Shown here in pieces: positions 35,501 through 44,524 of a DNA stretch of 64,000 nt. Each line of letters opens with the position of its first letter. The stretch's first letter is position 1. The notes beneath the pieces were generated by a model. It was not told the DNA's origin. It saw nothing but the letters and a program-made list of their open reading frames with translations, and searched no databases. This stretch comes from Sphingomonas sp. NFR04 (GTDB taxonomy: Bacteria > Pseudomonadota > Alphaproteobacteria > Sphingomonadales > Sphingomonadaceae). Both the position numbers and the translations under genes were made by a program. Where the stretch lies: assembly GCF_900114095.1 (NCBI RefSeq), contig NZ_FORV01000002.1:558001-622000 (forward strand), read 5' to 3'.

Positions 35501-36257
35501 CAAACAGGCCGTCAAGGCGCAGACCGAGCGGCTCTACGAGGCAATGTGCCTCGAACGGCGCTGGTCCGTCGACGATTGGGCGCAGTACCTGCTACGTCAC
35601 CCCATTGTCGGGCGCTTGGTGCGTCGGTCGGTCTGGATCGGGATCGATGGCGACGGGAAGCCATTCGTGCAGTTTCGCCCCCTCGATGACGGCACGCTCA
35701 GCGACGTGAACGATGGCGACATCGCATTGGGCTCCATGGTGCAGGTGCAGTTGGCGCATGCGAGCCTGGTCACAGCGGGCGAGGCGGCGGCATGGCGCGC
35801 GCATCTCGCCGACTATGAAGTGACCGCTCCGTTCGCGCAGTTCGAAGAGGACCTGCCCATGCTCGCCGAGAGCGATGGCCACGACATCGCCATCGACGAT
35901 CGCCTGGGCTGGATGATCGAGACCTTCAAGCTGCGCGGCGCCGCCAACAAGGCTGGCTTCGTGCGCAGCGCCGCGGAGGATGGCGGGGTCTTCACCACCT
36001 ATGAGCGTCGCTATGAGTCCGCAAAGATCATCGCGCTGATCGAGTTTACCGGCAGTCCCTTGCCCGAGGAAAATATCCCCGCTGCGCTGCGGGAATTGCG
36101 GTTCGTGAAGCTCCGCCGGGGGGGATGGCACGGCAATGGGGTGCCGCTGAAGGACGTTCCTTCGGTGCTTCTCGCCGAAAGCTGGAAATCATTGCACCGT
36201 ATCGCCGCCGCTGGAACCGGCTTCGATCCGGCTTGGGAGAAGAAGGCGGGATGGTAA
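32559..36257 (+). CDS. DUF4132 protein (E. coli YehI/MolR-like), large helical repeat protein
   Basis: The 1232-aa product is soluble. Most of residues 150-900 are Ala/Leu-rich helix pairs like HEAT repeats (for example AAREALIDALNERYSKSNPG, LLGDGKQEARAGAADWLAAR). The C-terminal 300 residues match DUF4132, with WSVDDWAQYLLRHPIVGRLV, FRPLDDGTLSD and AHLADYEVTAPFAQFEEDLP. In E. coli a protein of similar size, YehI, begins the yeh locus with the same partners. It overlaps the ATPase gene by 7 bases. Likely the large scaffold or recognition subunit; function is unknown in all systems I know. Confidence 0.82.
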   Translation: MRRLLSVIFGAGPLAWFSDMRLEKHFAALDQASPGLMRKTVAFVGTGDGSSVLSTLGTPAIMSEWKSRPGRYGAGPSPVVHMLADGGADLDVLVRFGQVMAALDPLPQSGHWGTFGTKNAPDWFRHAVSRDAGNNRTKALCSVDRLASLAVAGGADIAAVLDVLFHPGPGVPYGTYHSTEMFGGVADWLGSHVALVTELQSNLDAPGRVELANAIGRFDVAERYLKLLVEYGTSIAKTVRAAAMKALTAAPREALIDALNERYSKSNPGIRAELVTLAVGALGTGSATLLERWDAGEKEKRPKDALTRALGNVALGEGPKAAIGPWEHGYVALDGSTVAVPARQPLPEPKRLPDAVYDLFRPSIDSYNANLRALREAHRSEKNHWSRTHQLISEADLAMFRGVAEGRAKTTSRQNWNHGMRALQWANQYVKWDASGVAAFFASPELSLRHLIAIIRHDTHWNFLALLGGGFGHIGVQELQRRIKTSADFQIAADLWVEMGGNPPAVEYLQVAWQASLANVDREILWPQVAGAFDAIDEALGLAPQKHQRELQSANALDLLETLPKVPHRYMIPLMTIATGSQKTLRSQARNLLSGAPDIDAAIIDLLGDGKQEARAGAADWLAARGTTSGIPAMRKTLKKEKSEIARAAIITALQRLGDDVSDCFDPDGLLKDAEAGLAKASAKGLEWFPFDLLPRLRWQDGSAVDPRVVRWWVVLANKLKQPGSNALLDLWLEPLAKEDARRFSLFVLQSWIEHDTRRPTEADANAHAAANVDAILSQNQQAARQNPRYAEYYVTDRDKLFAMLKRTKMSEYFGSASDSKGILALATQAEGADAAALVRSFLKDHGARISQDKALLEVLAANASPAAIQVVLSTANRFKARTVQEHAAALIERIAERRGWTPEELADRTIPTAGLDERGVCELDCGEGRAYQLVLDAQDALVLLNAAGQPVKALPAPRNDDEKPLILEAKKQVATARKELKQAVKAQTERLYEAMCLERRWSVDDWAQYLLRHPIVGRLVRRSVWIGIDGDGKPFVQFRPLDDGTLSDVNDGDIALGSMVQVQLAHASLVTAGEAAAWRAHLADYEVTAPFAQFEEDLPMLAESDGHDIAIDDRLGWMIETFKLRGAANKAGFVRSAAEDGGVFTTYERRYESAKIIALIEFTGSPLPEENIPAALRELRFVKLRRGGWHGNGVPLKDVPSVLLAESWKSLHRIAAAGTGFDPAWEKKAGW

Positions 36258-37345
36258 CCGAAACCGCACTGCGGGCGCCGGCGGAAGAACGCTATGCGGA
36301 CGAACTCGCGAAGCTGGCGGAAGAAGACAACGCGCCGCGCCCCCAAGGCTGGGCCCTGTCCGCCCGCGCGGTGCGGCGGTTCATTCTTGGCGACACGAAG
36401 CTGGGTGTCGTCCGCAAATTCTATGGCGACGATCCTCTGGTAGATCGCGCGATCGTCAGCCTGATGAGCAATCAGGGGCTGATGCTGGTTGGCGAACCCG
36501 GCACCGCGAAATCGATGCTGTCGGAATTGCTGGCGGCAGCGATCAGCAACGATTCCGCACTCGTCGTACAGGGTTCGGCCGGCACGACCGAGGATCATCT
36601 GCGCTATGGCTGGAATTATGCGCTGTTGCTGGCCGAGGGGCCGAGCGAAAAGGCACTCGTCCCCTCCCCCGTGCTGACGGCGATGCGCATGGGCAAGATC
36701 GTGCGGTTCGAAGAGATTACCCGATGCCCGCCCGAGGTGCAGGACGCGCTGATCTCGATCCTGTCCGAAAAGGCGCTCGCCGTGCCCGAGCTGGGTGCAG
36801 AGCATGCCGTGCGCGGCGTACCCGGATTCAACGTTATCGGCACCGCGAATTTGCGGGATCGCGGCGTGCACGAGATGTCGAGCGCGCTGAAACGGAGGCT
36901 TAATTTCGAGACGGTCCATCCGATCGCCGATCCGGCGCATGAGCTCGAACTGGTGCTCAAGCAATTGGCCCAGCGGCTCGGCTCGAGCGGCGTGAAGGCC
37001 GAGGTTGGCGCCGACGTCGCCGACATCCTCGTCCAGACCTTCCAGGATCTGCGCACCGGCCGCACCAAGGAAGGCGCAAGCCTCACCCGGCCCGAAGCGG
37101 TGATGTCGACCGCAGAGGCAGTGAATGTGCTCCACGCCGCGGCGCTCGAGGCGGCGTTCCTCGACAACGGCAAACTCACCGGCGCGCATCTGGCACGGCA
37201 GATCCAGGGCGTGATCATCAAGGATGAGCCCGAGGACGGCAAACGCTTCAAGGCGTATATCGATCACGTGGTGAAGGAGCGATCGGCGCGGAGCGGCCCG
37301 TGGCGGGACTTTTATCAGGCGGCGCGCGCGCTGCGTCTGACCTGA
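36251..37345 (+). CDS. MoxR-type AAA+ ATPase (YehL subfamily)
   Basis: From ATG at 36251 the 364-aa protein has a P-loop GEPGTAKS at residues 81-88, a Walker B-like IVRFEEITR where the usual Asp is Glu, sensor 1 in VIGTANLRD, and an arginine-finger region SSALKRRLNFETV. This is the MoxR clade of AAA+ proteins, which remodel partners together with VWA proteins; the VWA gene is three genes on. The open frame upstream of 36251 lies in the DUF4132 gene. The nine-base gap to DUF5682 shows one operon. Confidence 0.9.
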   Translation: MVTETALRAPAEERYADELAKLAEEDNAPRPQGWALSARAVRRFILGDTKLGVVRKFYGDDPLVDRAIVSLMSNQGLMLVGEPGTAKSMLSELLAAAISNDSALVVQGSAGTTEDHLRYGWNYALLLAEGPSEKALVPSPVLTAMRMGKIVRFEEITRCPPEVQDALISILSEKALAVPELGAEHAVRGVPGFNVIGTANLRDRGVHEMSSALKRRLNFETVHPIADPAHELELVLKQLAQRLGSSGVKAEVGADVADILVQTFQDLRTGRTKEGASLTRPEAVMSTAEAVNVLHAAALEAAFLDNGKLTGAHLARQIQGVIIKDEPEDGKRFKAYIDHVVKERSARSGPWRDFYQAARALRLT

Positions 37346-37353
37346 GCTCCGTC

Positions 37354-39732
37354 ATGCCCGACGATGCGGCGATCCTGCTTTCGGACCACGCGCGCGACAT
37401 CCATATCGCGCCCATCCGGCATCACAGCCCGGCCTGTGCCTGGCATCTGAAGGCCATGATCGCGGAGATCGGCCCTGCCGCCATCCTGATCGAGGGGCCG
37501 GACGACTATGATCCGCTGATCCCGTTGCTGGCACATGCGGAGACGCGGCCCCCGGTCGCCATCGTATCGATACTGGAAGCGCCGGGTCGCGGTGCGAGCT
37601 ATTTCCCATTTTGTGCCCACAGTCCCGAATATGTCGCGATCCAGGAAGGGGTGGCGCGTGGCGTACCGGTGCACTTCATCGATCTGCCGGCGACGGACAA
37701 GGCAATGCGGGGCGATGATTGGGATCCGCGCAATCCTGCCCAGTCGCTCGCCGTCGACGAATGGCCGTTCGACAGCAGTGACTATGTCCGGGCATTGGCC
37801 GATCGCCTGGGTTGCCGCGATGGCAACGAGGTCTGGGACCAGTTGTTCGAAGCGCGGGTGGGCGACTCCGACTGGCGCCGCTTCTTCGGCGATGTGGGCC
37901 GCTATTGCAGCCATATGCGCGAATGCACTGCCAAGGCGAAGATGGAGACGGACGGGACGTTGGTCCGCGAAGCGCGGATGATCGCCCATCTGGCCCAACG
38001 GCGACGCGAGACAACAGGTCCGATCCTCGCGGTCGTCGGAGGATTCCACGCCTCTGCGCTCGTGGAGGCGCTTCCGGGATTGGAAGAGGTCGCGGCACCG
38101 TCGCGCGGCCCGGCGGAGCGCCCACCCTATCTGATCCGCTATGGCTACCGGCAGCTCAATGCGCTGGCCGGCTATGGGGCAGGCCTTCCGCTCCCCGCTT
38201 ATTATGAGGGCCTGTGGCAAACCGTGGCGGCAGGAGAAACCGCGCCGTTCGACACGCTCGCGCACCGGCTGATTTTCGATTTCGCCGCCCATCTGCGCAC
38301 GGCGCTGCCCGGCGCGCCGGCGGCGGTGCCGATATTGGTGGCCACGCTGGAAAATGCGCACCGGCTGGCCGAGCTTCGCGGACGCCCCGGCCCGCTACGC
38401 GACGACGTGATCGACGCCTGCCGCTCGACCTTCCTGAAGGGCGAGGAAGGCGGCGATGCCAGCCCGGTCATGGCCGAACTGGTGGCGTTCCTCACGGGGT
38501 CCGCGATCGGCGATGTTCCGGCTTCCGCCGGTTCCCCGCCGCTGGTCGAGGCGGTCCGGCAACACGCACGCGCACTTGGGTTTCGCGTCGATGATGGCGA
38601 GCGACGCAATCGCGAACTCGATATCTACCGCAAGCCACGCCACCGGGATGCAAGCCGCTTCCTCCACGCCACGGTCTTCCTCGATACCGGGTTCGCGCAG
38701 CGCACCGCTGGCCCGGATTTCCGATCGGGCGTCGACCTCGATCGGTTGATCGAGCATTGGTCGGTGATGTGGTCGCCGCTGTTCGAAGCCCGACTGATCG
38801 AGCGGGCTGCGGACGGCGACACGATCGAGGAAGCGCTCGCCGCCGAACTCAGCCGCCGCCTCGCAGCGCTGGAAGCACAAGGTATGGGCGGCAACGCCGG
38901 CGCCGCCATCGATCTGTTCGCCGCAGCCTGCCAGGCCGGCATCGCCGAACATGCCGAGCGCGTCCTGCCCGTGATCGAAGCTGCTGTCCTGCGCGATGCC
39001 GATCTCGCCTCGGTCGCCGGTGCGCTGCGCGACCTGATCGGATTGTGGCGTGGCCGCGTCGCGCTGGGTTTGGAGCGTGGCGCGGAGATCGAACAGCTGA
39101 TCGCCACGACATGGCGGCGCGCGCTCTTCCTCCTGCCCGATCTGGCGAATGCCGGAGCGGATCGCATCGCGGCGACTCTCGACGCGCTGGCGGTGCTGCG
39201 CGAGGCGACGGGGCTTGCCGACGAGACACTGCGCGGGCTCGACCCGATCCTGTTCGACGAGGCGATTGCAGCATTGCTCGACACCGAACTCGATCCTGCG
39301 CTGGCGGGTGCGGTTGCGGCGCTGGCGCTGCTTGCGGGCAGGATAGACGATGTGGCGTTCGCAGCGCGGCTCTCGGGCGAATTGCGTGGCGCCTATGCCG
39401 AGGCTGCCCGCCGGATCGCCTGGTTGCGCGGCGTGATAGCGATCTCGCGCGAATTACTGTGGCGTGTGCCCGAACTGGTCGAGGCCGCGGATCAGGCCCT
39501 GTCGACACTCGACGATGACGGCTTTGTCGAGCTGCTGCCGCATTTGCGGATGGCGTTTGCAGCGCTTGATCCGCGCGAGATCGATCGGCTGGCCCACGCG
39601 GTGGCGGAACGGCATGGCGGAGATGCGGCGGCGCTGGTCGTGCGTCACGATCTGCCGGAAGCCGAAGTGGCGGCGAACCTCCGTGCCGATGCGCGGGTCC
39701 GCGAAATGCTTGAAGCGGATGGCTTGCTGTGA
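37354..39732 (+). CDS. DUF5682 family protein (YehM-like)
   Basis: From ATG at 37354 the product has 792 residues. The N-terminal 280 residues hold the best conserved part, with IHIAPIRHHSPACAWHLKAM, ILIEGPDDYDPLIPLL and VVGGFHASALVEALPG, somewhat like the TraB/erythromycin-esterase type of fold; the rest is helical. No membrane segment. Position between the ATPase and VWA genes matches E. coli yehM. The His- and Glu-rich conserved motifs suggest a catalytic site, but no reaction is known. It overlaps the VWA gene by 4 bases. Confidence 0.82.
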   Translation: MPDDAAILLSDHARDIHIAPIRHHSPACAWHLKAMIAEIGPAAILIEGPDDYDPLIPLLAHAETRPPVAIVSILEAPGRGASYFPFCAHSPEYVAIQEGVARGVPVHFIDLPATDKAMRGDDWDPRNPAQSLAVDEWPFDSSDYVRALADRLGCRDGNEVWDQLFEARVGDSDWRRFFGDVGRYCSHMRECTAKAKMETDGTLVREARMIAHLAQRRRETTGPILAVVGGFHASALVEALPGLEEVAAPSRGPAERPPYLIRYGYRQLNALAGYGAGLPLPAYYEGLWQTVAAGETAPFDTLAHRLIFDFAAHLRTALPGAPAAVPILVATLENAHRLAELRGRPGPLRDDVIDACRSTFLKGEEGGDASPVMAELVAFLTGSAIGDVPASAGSPPLVEAVRQHARALGFRVDDGERRNRELDIYRKPRHRDASRFLHATVFLDTGFAQRTAGPDFRSGVDLDRLIEHWSVMWSPLFEARLIERAADGDTIEEALAAELSRRLAALEAQGMGGNAGAAIDLFAAACQAGIAEHAERVLPVIEAAVLRDADLASVAGALRDLIGLWRGRVALGLERGAEIEQLIATTWRRALFLLPDLANAGADRIAATLDALAVLREATGLADETLRGLDPILFDEAIAALLDTELDPALAGAVAALALLAGRIDDVAFAARLSGELRGAYAEAARRIAWLRGVIAISRELLWRVPELVEAADQALSTLDDDGFVELLPHLRMAFAALDPREIDRLAHAVAERHGGDAAALVVRHDLPEAEVAANLRADARVREMLEADGLL

Positions 39733-40859
39733 GCGGCGATGCGCCGCATCTCAAGCGCTGGCGGATGGTGCTGGGCCGGTATGCGGATCCGGCACTGGAC
39801 CGTCCCGCGCTGGACGGCCCCGAGCGACGGATGGATCGTGCGCTCGACTATCTCTATGCCCGCGAACTCACCCAGCGCGGCCTGAAGCAGCACAAGCCAG
39901 CATTTGGCAGCCTCGATCCCAGCCGTCTTTCCGCCCTCGACTGGATCGGTGAGGTGCGGGAGCTGTTCCCGCAATCGGTGCTCGAGATGCTCCAGAGCCA
40001 CGCCGTCGATCGTCTCGGCCTCACCGAACTTCTCAGCGACCCCAAGACGCTGGAGGCGCTGGAACCCAATCGCGACCTGCTGAAGGCGCTGGTCGCCTTC
40101 AAGGGACGCGCCAGTCCGGCGGTGCAGGACAAGATCCGCGAGGTCGCGCGCAAGGTCGTCGAGGATACGATCCGGCGACTGAGGCCCTCGATCGACCGCG
40201 CCTTTTCCGGCCGCCGCAATCGCTTCCGCCGCAGCCAGACCAAGCGGCTTCAGGACTTCGACTGGCGCGCGACGATCCGGGACAATCTCAGGAACTACGA
40301 CCCCGAGCGCAAGCGGATCATTGCCGACCGGCTTCGCTTCACCGGGCGCGCGCGCCGCCAGCTTCCCTGGACCATCATCCTGTGCGTCGATCAGTCGGGG
40401 TCGATGCTGGGATCGGTAATCTATGCCGCCGTGATGGCCGCGATCCTGGCCGCTCTGCCGTCGGTTGCGGTGCGGCTCATCGTGTTCGACACGTCGGTCG
40501 TGGACCTGACCAGCGAAGTGGCCGATCCGGTTTCGGTACTGATGTCGGTCCAGCTCGGCGGCGGCACAGACATCGGCCGCGCCGTCCACTATTGCGAACA
40601 GCAGATCACCCAGCCGAGCCGCACCATCTTCGTGCTGCTGAGCGATTTCTGCGAGGGAGGGCCGGTTGCGCCGATGGTCGCGGCGGTGCGGCGGATGGCG
40701 TCGGCGCGCGTGACTCTCATCGGCCTCGCCGCGCTCGATGATCAGGCAGCGCCGGATTATGATCGGGCGACGGCCAAGCTTCTGGCCAACGCCGGCATGA
40801 AGATCGCCGCACTGACGCCCGACCGCTTCGCCGAATGGATCGCGGGCATCATCGAATGA
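39729..40859 (+). CDS. VWA domain protein (YehP-like), partner of the MoxR ATPase
   Basis: GTG at 39729 overlaps the upstream stop. The 376-aa protein has a helical, basic N-terminal half (about 1-200) and a C-terminal VWA domain (about 213-376) with an intact metal site: DQSGSM with Asp221, Ser223 and Ser225, and Thr in LGGGTDIGRAV. VWA proteins of this kind act as adaptors for MoxR ATPases. Overlaps the SWIM gene by ATGA. Confidence 0.88.
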   Translation: MSGDAPHLKRWRMVLGRYADPALDRPALDGPERRMDRALDYLYARELTQRGLKQHKPAFGSLDPSRLSALDWIGEVRELFPQSVLEMLQSHAVDRLGLTELLSDPKTLEALEPNRDLLKALVAFKGRASPAVQDKIREVARKVVEDTIRRLRPSIDRAFSGRRNRFRRSQTKRLQDFDWRATIRDNLRNYDPERKRIIADRLRFTGRARRQLPWTIILCVDQSGSMLGSVIYAAVMAAILAALPSVAVRLIVFDTSVVDLTSEVADPVSVLMSVQLGGGTDIGRAVHYCEQQITQPSRTIFVLLSDFCEGGPVAPMVAAVRRMASARVTLIGLAALDDQAAPDYDRATAKLLANAGMKIAALTPDRFAEWIAGIIE

Positions 40860-42847
40860 CGCTCGCGGCGACCCTGATGGCGTTCGACGAAGCCGCGCTC
40901 GCCGCGCTCGCCAACAAGGGCATCGTGCGTCGGGCTGCGCGCGATGTCGAAGAAGGAAAGGCATCCGTCAGCGGCTGGGAAGGCGAGACTGCCATCGTCT
41001 CGGCGGACGGAGAAACGGTTCACATCGACGCGCGCGGTCCCGCAAAAGCAAGGTGCACCTGCCCTGCTCCCGGCACCTGCCGTCACCAGATCGCCGCGGT
41101 CCTCCTGCTCCAGCAGCAGGGAGAAGCGGCACCGGCGGAAGATGTTGCATCGAGCCCGAGCGCCGAAATCGCAGCCTTTCCGGAAGATGCGATGATCCGC
41201 TTCGCCGGTCGCGCGGGATGGCGGGCAGCGCAGGAAATCGCCGCGAATGGCGGCGAAGTCTCCGAGGCGGGTGCCGCATTGGCCATCAGGCTGAACGGGG
41301 AAGATGTAGAGATCCGGTATCTTCGCGGGCTCGGCATCGAAGGGATGGTCTCCAAGGCCTCACCTGCGCGGCGCAAGGCACTTCATACCGCCGCGCTGAT
41401 TCTGGTGCGCCAGGCAGCAGGCGTGGCGGTAAGCGAAGGTCCCGCCGAAGCCGCAAAAGCTCCGGCAAGCATCGATGAAGCCTTTCTGGGCGACGTGCGC
41501 GGTGCGTTGGCCGATGCGTGCCGCAATGGGCTCGCTCTGGCACCGCTTACGCTGGAAGAGCGGCTATTCAGCTTGTCAGTATCCTCGCGGGCGGATTCGC
41601 TGCCGCGCCTGAGCGCTATGTTGCATAGCATCGCGCATATGCTGCGCCAGCGCCGGACGCGAGACTTTCGCTTCGATCCCGATGCGTGCCTCGGCGCCAT
41701 TGCCGCCGCGCACGCCCTGGTTCGGGCGCTGCCGGCTGCCAAGGATCCCGAACGCCGCGCCGGGCTGATCGGAACAGTTCGCCAGGCCTATGAAGAGGTC
41801 GGCCCCCTCCACCTCTATGGTGCCGGTGGCGAAACCTGGCGCGCGGAGGGCGGCGCGCGGGGCGCGGTCGCCTATTTCTACGACCCTGCAGGCGATCGCT
41901 GGCGCACTGCCTCGCTGGCGCGCGGCACGGGCCAGGATCCGTTTTTCGATCCCCGACATGCCTTCGCTTCGGAAGCGATCTGGGGCGGCCAGACGCTCGC
42001 TGGCCTGTCGCGCGCCGAGATACGGTTCGATCACGTCGCAGGGTCGCCTGGGGGCCGCCTCTCGACGAGCACGGCAAGCTCGCCGGAGATAATGGGCGCG
42101 ACCAAATTGTCCCCCGACTGGGCATGCGCATTCGACCGGTGGGATTTGCTCGCCGAACGCCTGCGCGCCCGGCTGGTCGGGAGTTTGACGGCGCCTGCCG
42201 CGGCGCAGGAGCCAGTAATTCTCTGGCCAAGGCGCACTGGGCGGCCGTGGTTCGACGGTCTTACCCAGCAATTGCGCTGGCCTCTGGAGGATCGCGGCGG
42301 ACAATGGCTTGCCGTGTCGCTTGACCACGACCCGGATCGCCCCGCCCATCATCTCGATCAGCTGGCATCGGCAGTGTTGCGCCCGGGCTTCAACGGTGCC
42401 GTTATCGCCATCGCGTCCATTGTGGGCGCGGCGTTCGAACTCCGCCCCATGGCGCTCTTCGGCGAGGATGGGGTGAGCTTGCTCGATTTCCAGGAACCGG
42501 GCACCCAGAAGCGCAGCTTCTCGGATTTCCTCCAGAAATATTCGAGGCGCAACATCAGTGCACCCCTCGCTTCCGCCAAGCCGGCAGGCATACTGGTCGT
42601 GGAGAAGGCGGCGGCCGAATTGACGGGAATCGCTGAAACCGGCTGTCGCGCGATCAGCCGTTCCGGCAGCCAGCGGCTTGCCGAAATCGGTGCCGAGGCG
42701 GACCGTATAGGCTTGAGGACCGTCTCGGAATCGCTGGCACTGGTTGCTGGTGCCAGCGACGCGTTGGCGAACCAGGTTCTGATCAGCCGCTATATCGTCG
42801 ACCAAACGCGACTGCGGCTGACGGTGCTGCCAACGCTGCGGCCCTAA
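40856..42847 (+). CDS. SWIM zinc-finger protein (YehQ-like)
   Basis: From ATG at 40856 the 663-aa product has a SWIM finger, CxCx5CxH, at Cys67, Cys69, Cys75 and His77 (CTCPAPGTCRHQ). SWIM fingers bind DNA or proteins. The remaining 580 residues are mixed helix and strand with no known catalytic motif. It is the last gene of the overlapping set and matches E. coli yehQ in size and place. Confidence 0.85.
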   Translation: MTLAATLMAFDEAALAALANKGIVRRAARDVEEGKASVSGWEGETAIVSADGETVHIDARGPAKARCTCPAPGTCRHQIAAVLLLQQQGEAAPAEDVASSPSAEIAAFPEDAMIRFAGRAGWRAAQEIAANGGEVSEAGAALAIRLNGEDVEIRYLRGLGIEGMVSKASPARRKALHTAALILVRQAAGVAVSEGPAEAAKAPASIDEAFLGDVRGALADACRNGLALAPLTLEERLFSLSVSSRADSLPRLSAMLHSIAHMLRQRRTRDFRFDPDACLGAIAAAHALVRALPAAKDPERRAGLIGTVRQAYEEVGPLHLYGAGGETWRAEGGARGAVAYFYDPAGDRWRTASLARGTGQDPFFDPRHAFASEAIWGGQTLAGLSRAEIRFDHVAGSPGGRLSTSTASSPEIMGATKLSPDWACAFDRWDLLAERLRARLVGSLTAPAAAQEPVILWPRRTGRPWFDGLTQQLRWPLEDRGGQWLAVSLDHDPDRPAHHLDQLASAVLRPGFNGAVIAIASIVGAAFELRPMALFGEDGVSLLDFQEPGTQKRSFSDFLQKYSRRNISAPLASAKPAGILVVEKAAAELTGIAETGCRAISRSGSQRLAEIGAEADRIGLRTVSESLALVAGASDALANQVLISRYIVDQTRLRLTVLPTLRP

Positions 42848-42931
42848 AGTCGATAATATCGATGCCGAAAACGGCTTGAATGCTCTTGGTTCATTTTCCG
42901 CAGGCCGACCAAGAAAGGTCCCCCAGGCGCG

Positions 42932-44524
42932 CTACCCGTCGCCAAGCGCCTGGAAGCGAAAGTCCAGAAAGCGCGCAGTTCCCGCGCCGGCGCAATACAG
43001 CCCCGGGCGCAGCATGAGAAATCCGCCGCGCACATTGTGGTGATAGCCCGACACCTCCATGCCGCGATCGAAGCGGCGCCAGGTCCGCCCCTCGTCGCCG
43101 CTCGTCCAGAACGAGACGATGTGCCGGCGGTTCACCACCCGCATCCGCAACCGGCGGCCATGGGGATTGGGCGGACGCCCGCGCTCGGCGCCATATTGAT
43201 GGGTCACGAAGCGCTGCGCATCGAAACCCAGCCCGCAATAGAGCCGGTCGTCGTAGAACAGCAGCAAGCCCGCGGTCGCATCGCGCTCTAATTCGAGCGT
43301 GCATTCGAATTGATAGGCCTGATCCCCTGCGGTGACGAGCAAGGGCGAGGAATCATGGGGTGCACTACCGCGGCCGGCGAGTTCGAGCACGCCGCCCGCA
43401 ACGCGTGCACGCGCGGCTTCGTCCGGCCCCGGCCGGAAGAAGTTCCACTTCCTGCCCAGCACCAGCGCCTCGAAGCGATCGGAAAGCGGCTGCCCGTGCG
43501 GCACGGCGCTTCCGCCGCGGGGCTTGGCGATCGGCGCGGAAAGGTCGCCGCCGGTCATGCGGAACCAGCCATCTGCGGTCCAGCGGACGGGATCGAGCAG
43601 CGCCTGCCGCCCCAGCGTCCAGAAGCCGTTCTCATAGCCGTGATAGACCGACCACCAGGAACCGTCCGGCGCCTCGACCAAGCTGGCATGGCCCCGGCAC
43701 CACCAGCGCTCCTTTTCGTCGCGGGTGCGGACGACGGGGTTGCCGGGGTCGTTCTCCCAGGGCCCATGGATCGATCGGGATCGGGCGACGATCACCATAT
43801 GGCCGGTCGGCGGTCCCGCGGTGCCGCCCACCGCCGTGATCATGTAGAACCAGCCGCCCCGCCGGACGATCTTCGGGCCTTCGGGCGAGAAGCTCTCGAC
43901 GTCCCAGTCCTCGGGATAGCGCCATGGATCATAGACATGCTCGACCGGGCCGGCGACCGACAGCCCGTCCGCCGCCAGCCGCACGCGATCGCCGCCGGAG
44001 AGGAACAGCCAGCGTGATCCATCCTCGCCCACCGCATGGCAGGGATCGATATGCGCGTGCAGCCCGAGATCGATCGGGTCGCTCCAGGGGCCATCGATAT
44101 GGTCCGCCCAGAGCACGTAGATCGTGTTGGGCGATGCCTTCACCGGCACGTACAGGAAATAGCGGCCGCCATGTTTCTCGAGGCTGACCGCCCATACCGA
44201 ACCGATGTTCCGGGTCAGGGCGGAGCGGCGCGGCTGCCAGTTCACCAGATCGCGGCTGTGCCAGATCGTCAGACCGGGATAGCTGTCGAAGCTGGAGAAG
44301 GTCATGTAATAGTCGGCGCCGTCCTTCAGGATGGCGGGATCGGGATGGTCGCCGGCGAGCAGCGGGTTGAGGAAACGTCCGTCGCCCAGGTCCGGTTTGC
44401 GCTGATCGTCGAAGCCCTTGGCCCAGGGAACTTCGCGCGACGGCCGCGCCGCCGACCCGGCGAGCGCGGGTGCCCCAGCCCCAGCCACCGCGCCCGCCAG
44501 TAGATGTCGCCGGTCGATCCGCAT
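42932..44524 (-). CDS. Glycoside hydrolase family 43 enzyme
   Basis: From ATG at 44524 (overlapping the esterase stop) the 530-aa protein has a twin-arginine-type leader (RRHLLAGAVAGAG), then a five-bladed propeller (about 45-330) with the GH43 acids in HPDPAILKDG (base), DPCHAVGEDG (pKa modulator) and SFSPEGPKIV (acid). A C-terminal beta-sandwich (about 350-530) follows, common in xylosidases and arabinofuranosidases of this family. Probably periplasmic removal of arabinose or xylose units from the glycan imported by the TonB receptor upstream. Exact substrate cannot be read. Confidence 0.88.
   Translation of the reverse strand: MRIDRRHLLAGAVAGAGAPALAGSAARPSREVPWAKGFDDQRKPDLGDGRFLNPLLAGDHPDPAILKDGADYYMTFSSFDSYPGLTIWHSRDLVNWQPRRSALTRNIGSVWAVSLEKHGGRYFLYVPVKASPNTIYVLWADHIDGPWSDPIDLGLHAHIDPCHAVGEDGSRWLFLSGGDRVRLAADGLSVAGPVEHVYDPWRYPEDWDVESFSPEGPKIVRRGGWFYMITAVGGTAGPPTGHMVIVARSRSIHGPWENDPGNPVVRTRDEKERWWCRGHASLVEAPDGSWWSVYHGYENGFWTLGRQALLDPVRWTADGWFRMTGGDLSAPIAKPRGGSAVPHGQPLSDRFEALVLGRKWNFFRPGPDEAARARVAGGVLELAGRGSAPHDSSPLLVTAGDQAYQFECTLELERDATAGLLLFYDDRLYCGLGFDAQRFVTHQYGAERGRPPNPHGRRLRMRVVNRRHIVSFWTSGDEGRTWRRFDRGMEVSGYHHNVRGGFLMLRPGLYCAGAGTARFLDFRFQALGDG

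Noticed and set aside
37300..37353. Earlier in-frame start for the DUF5682 gene at 37300
   Set aside because: It would lie inside the ATPase gene; ATG at 37354 begins a sequence that fits the family and leaves a normal 8-9 base gap.
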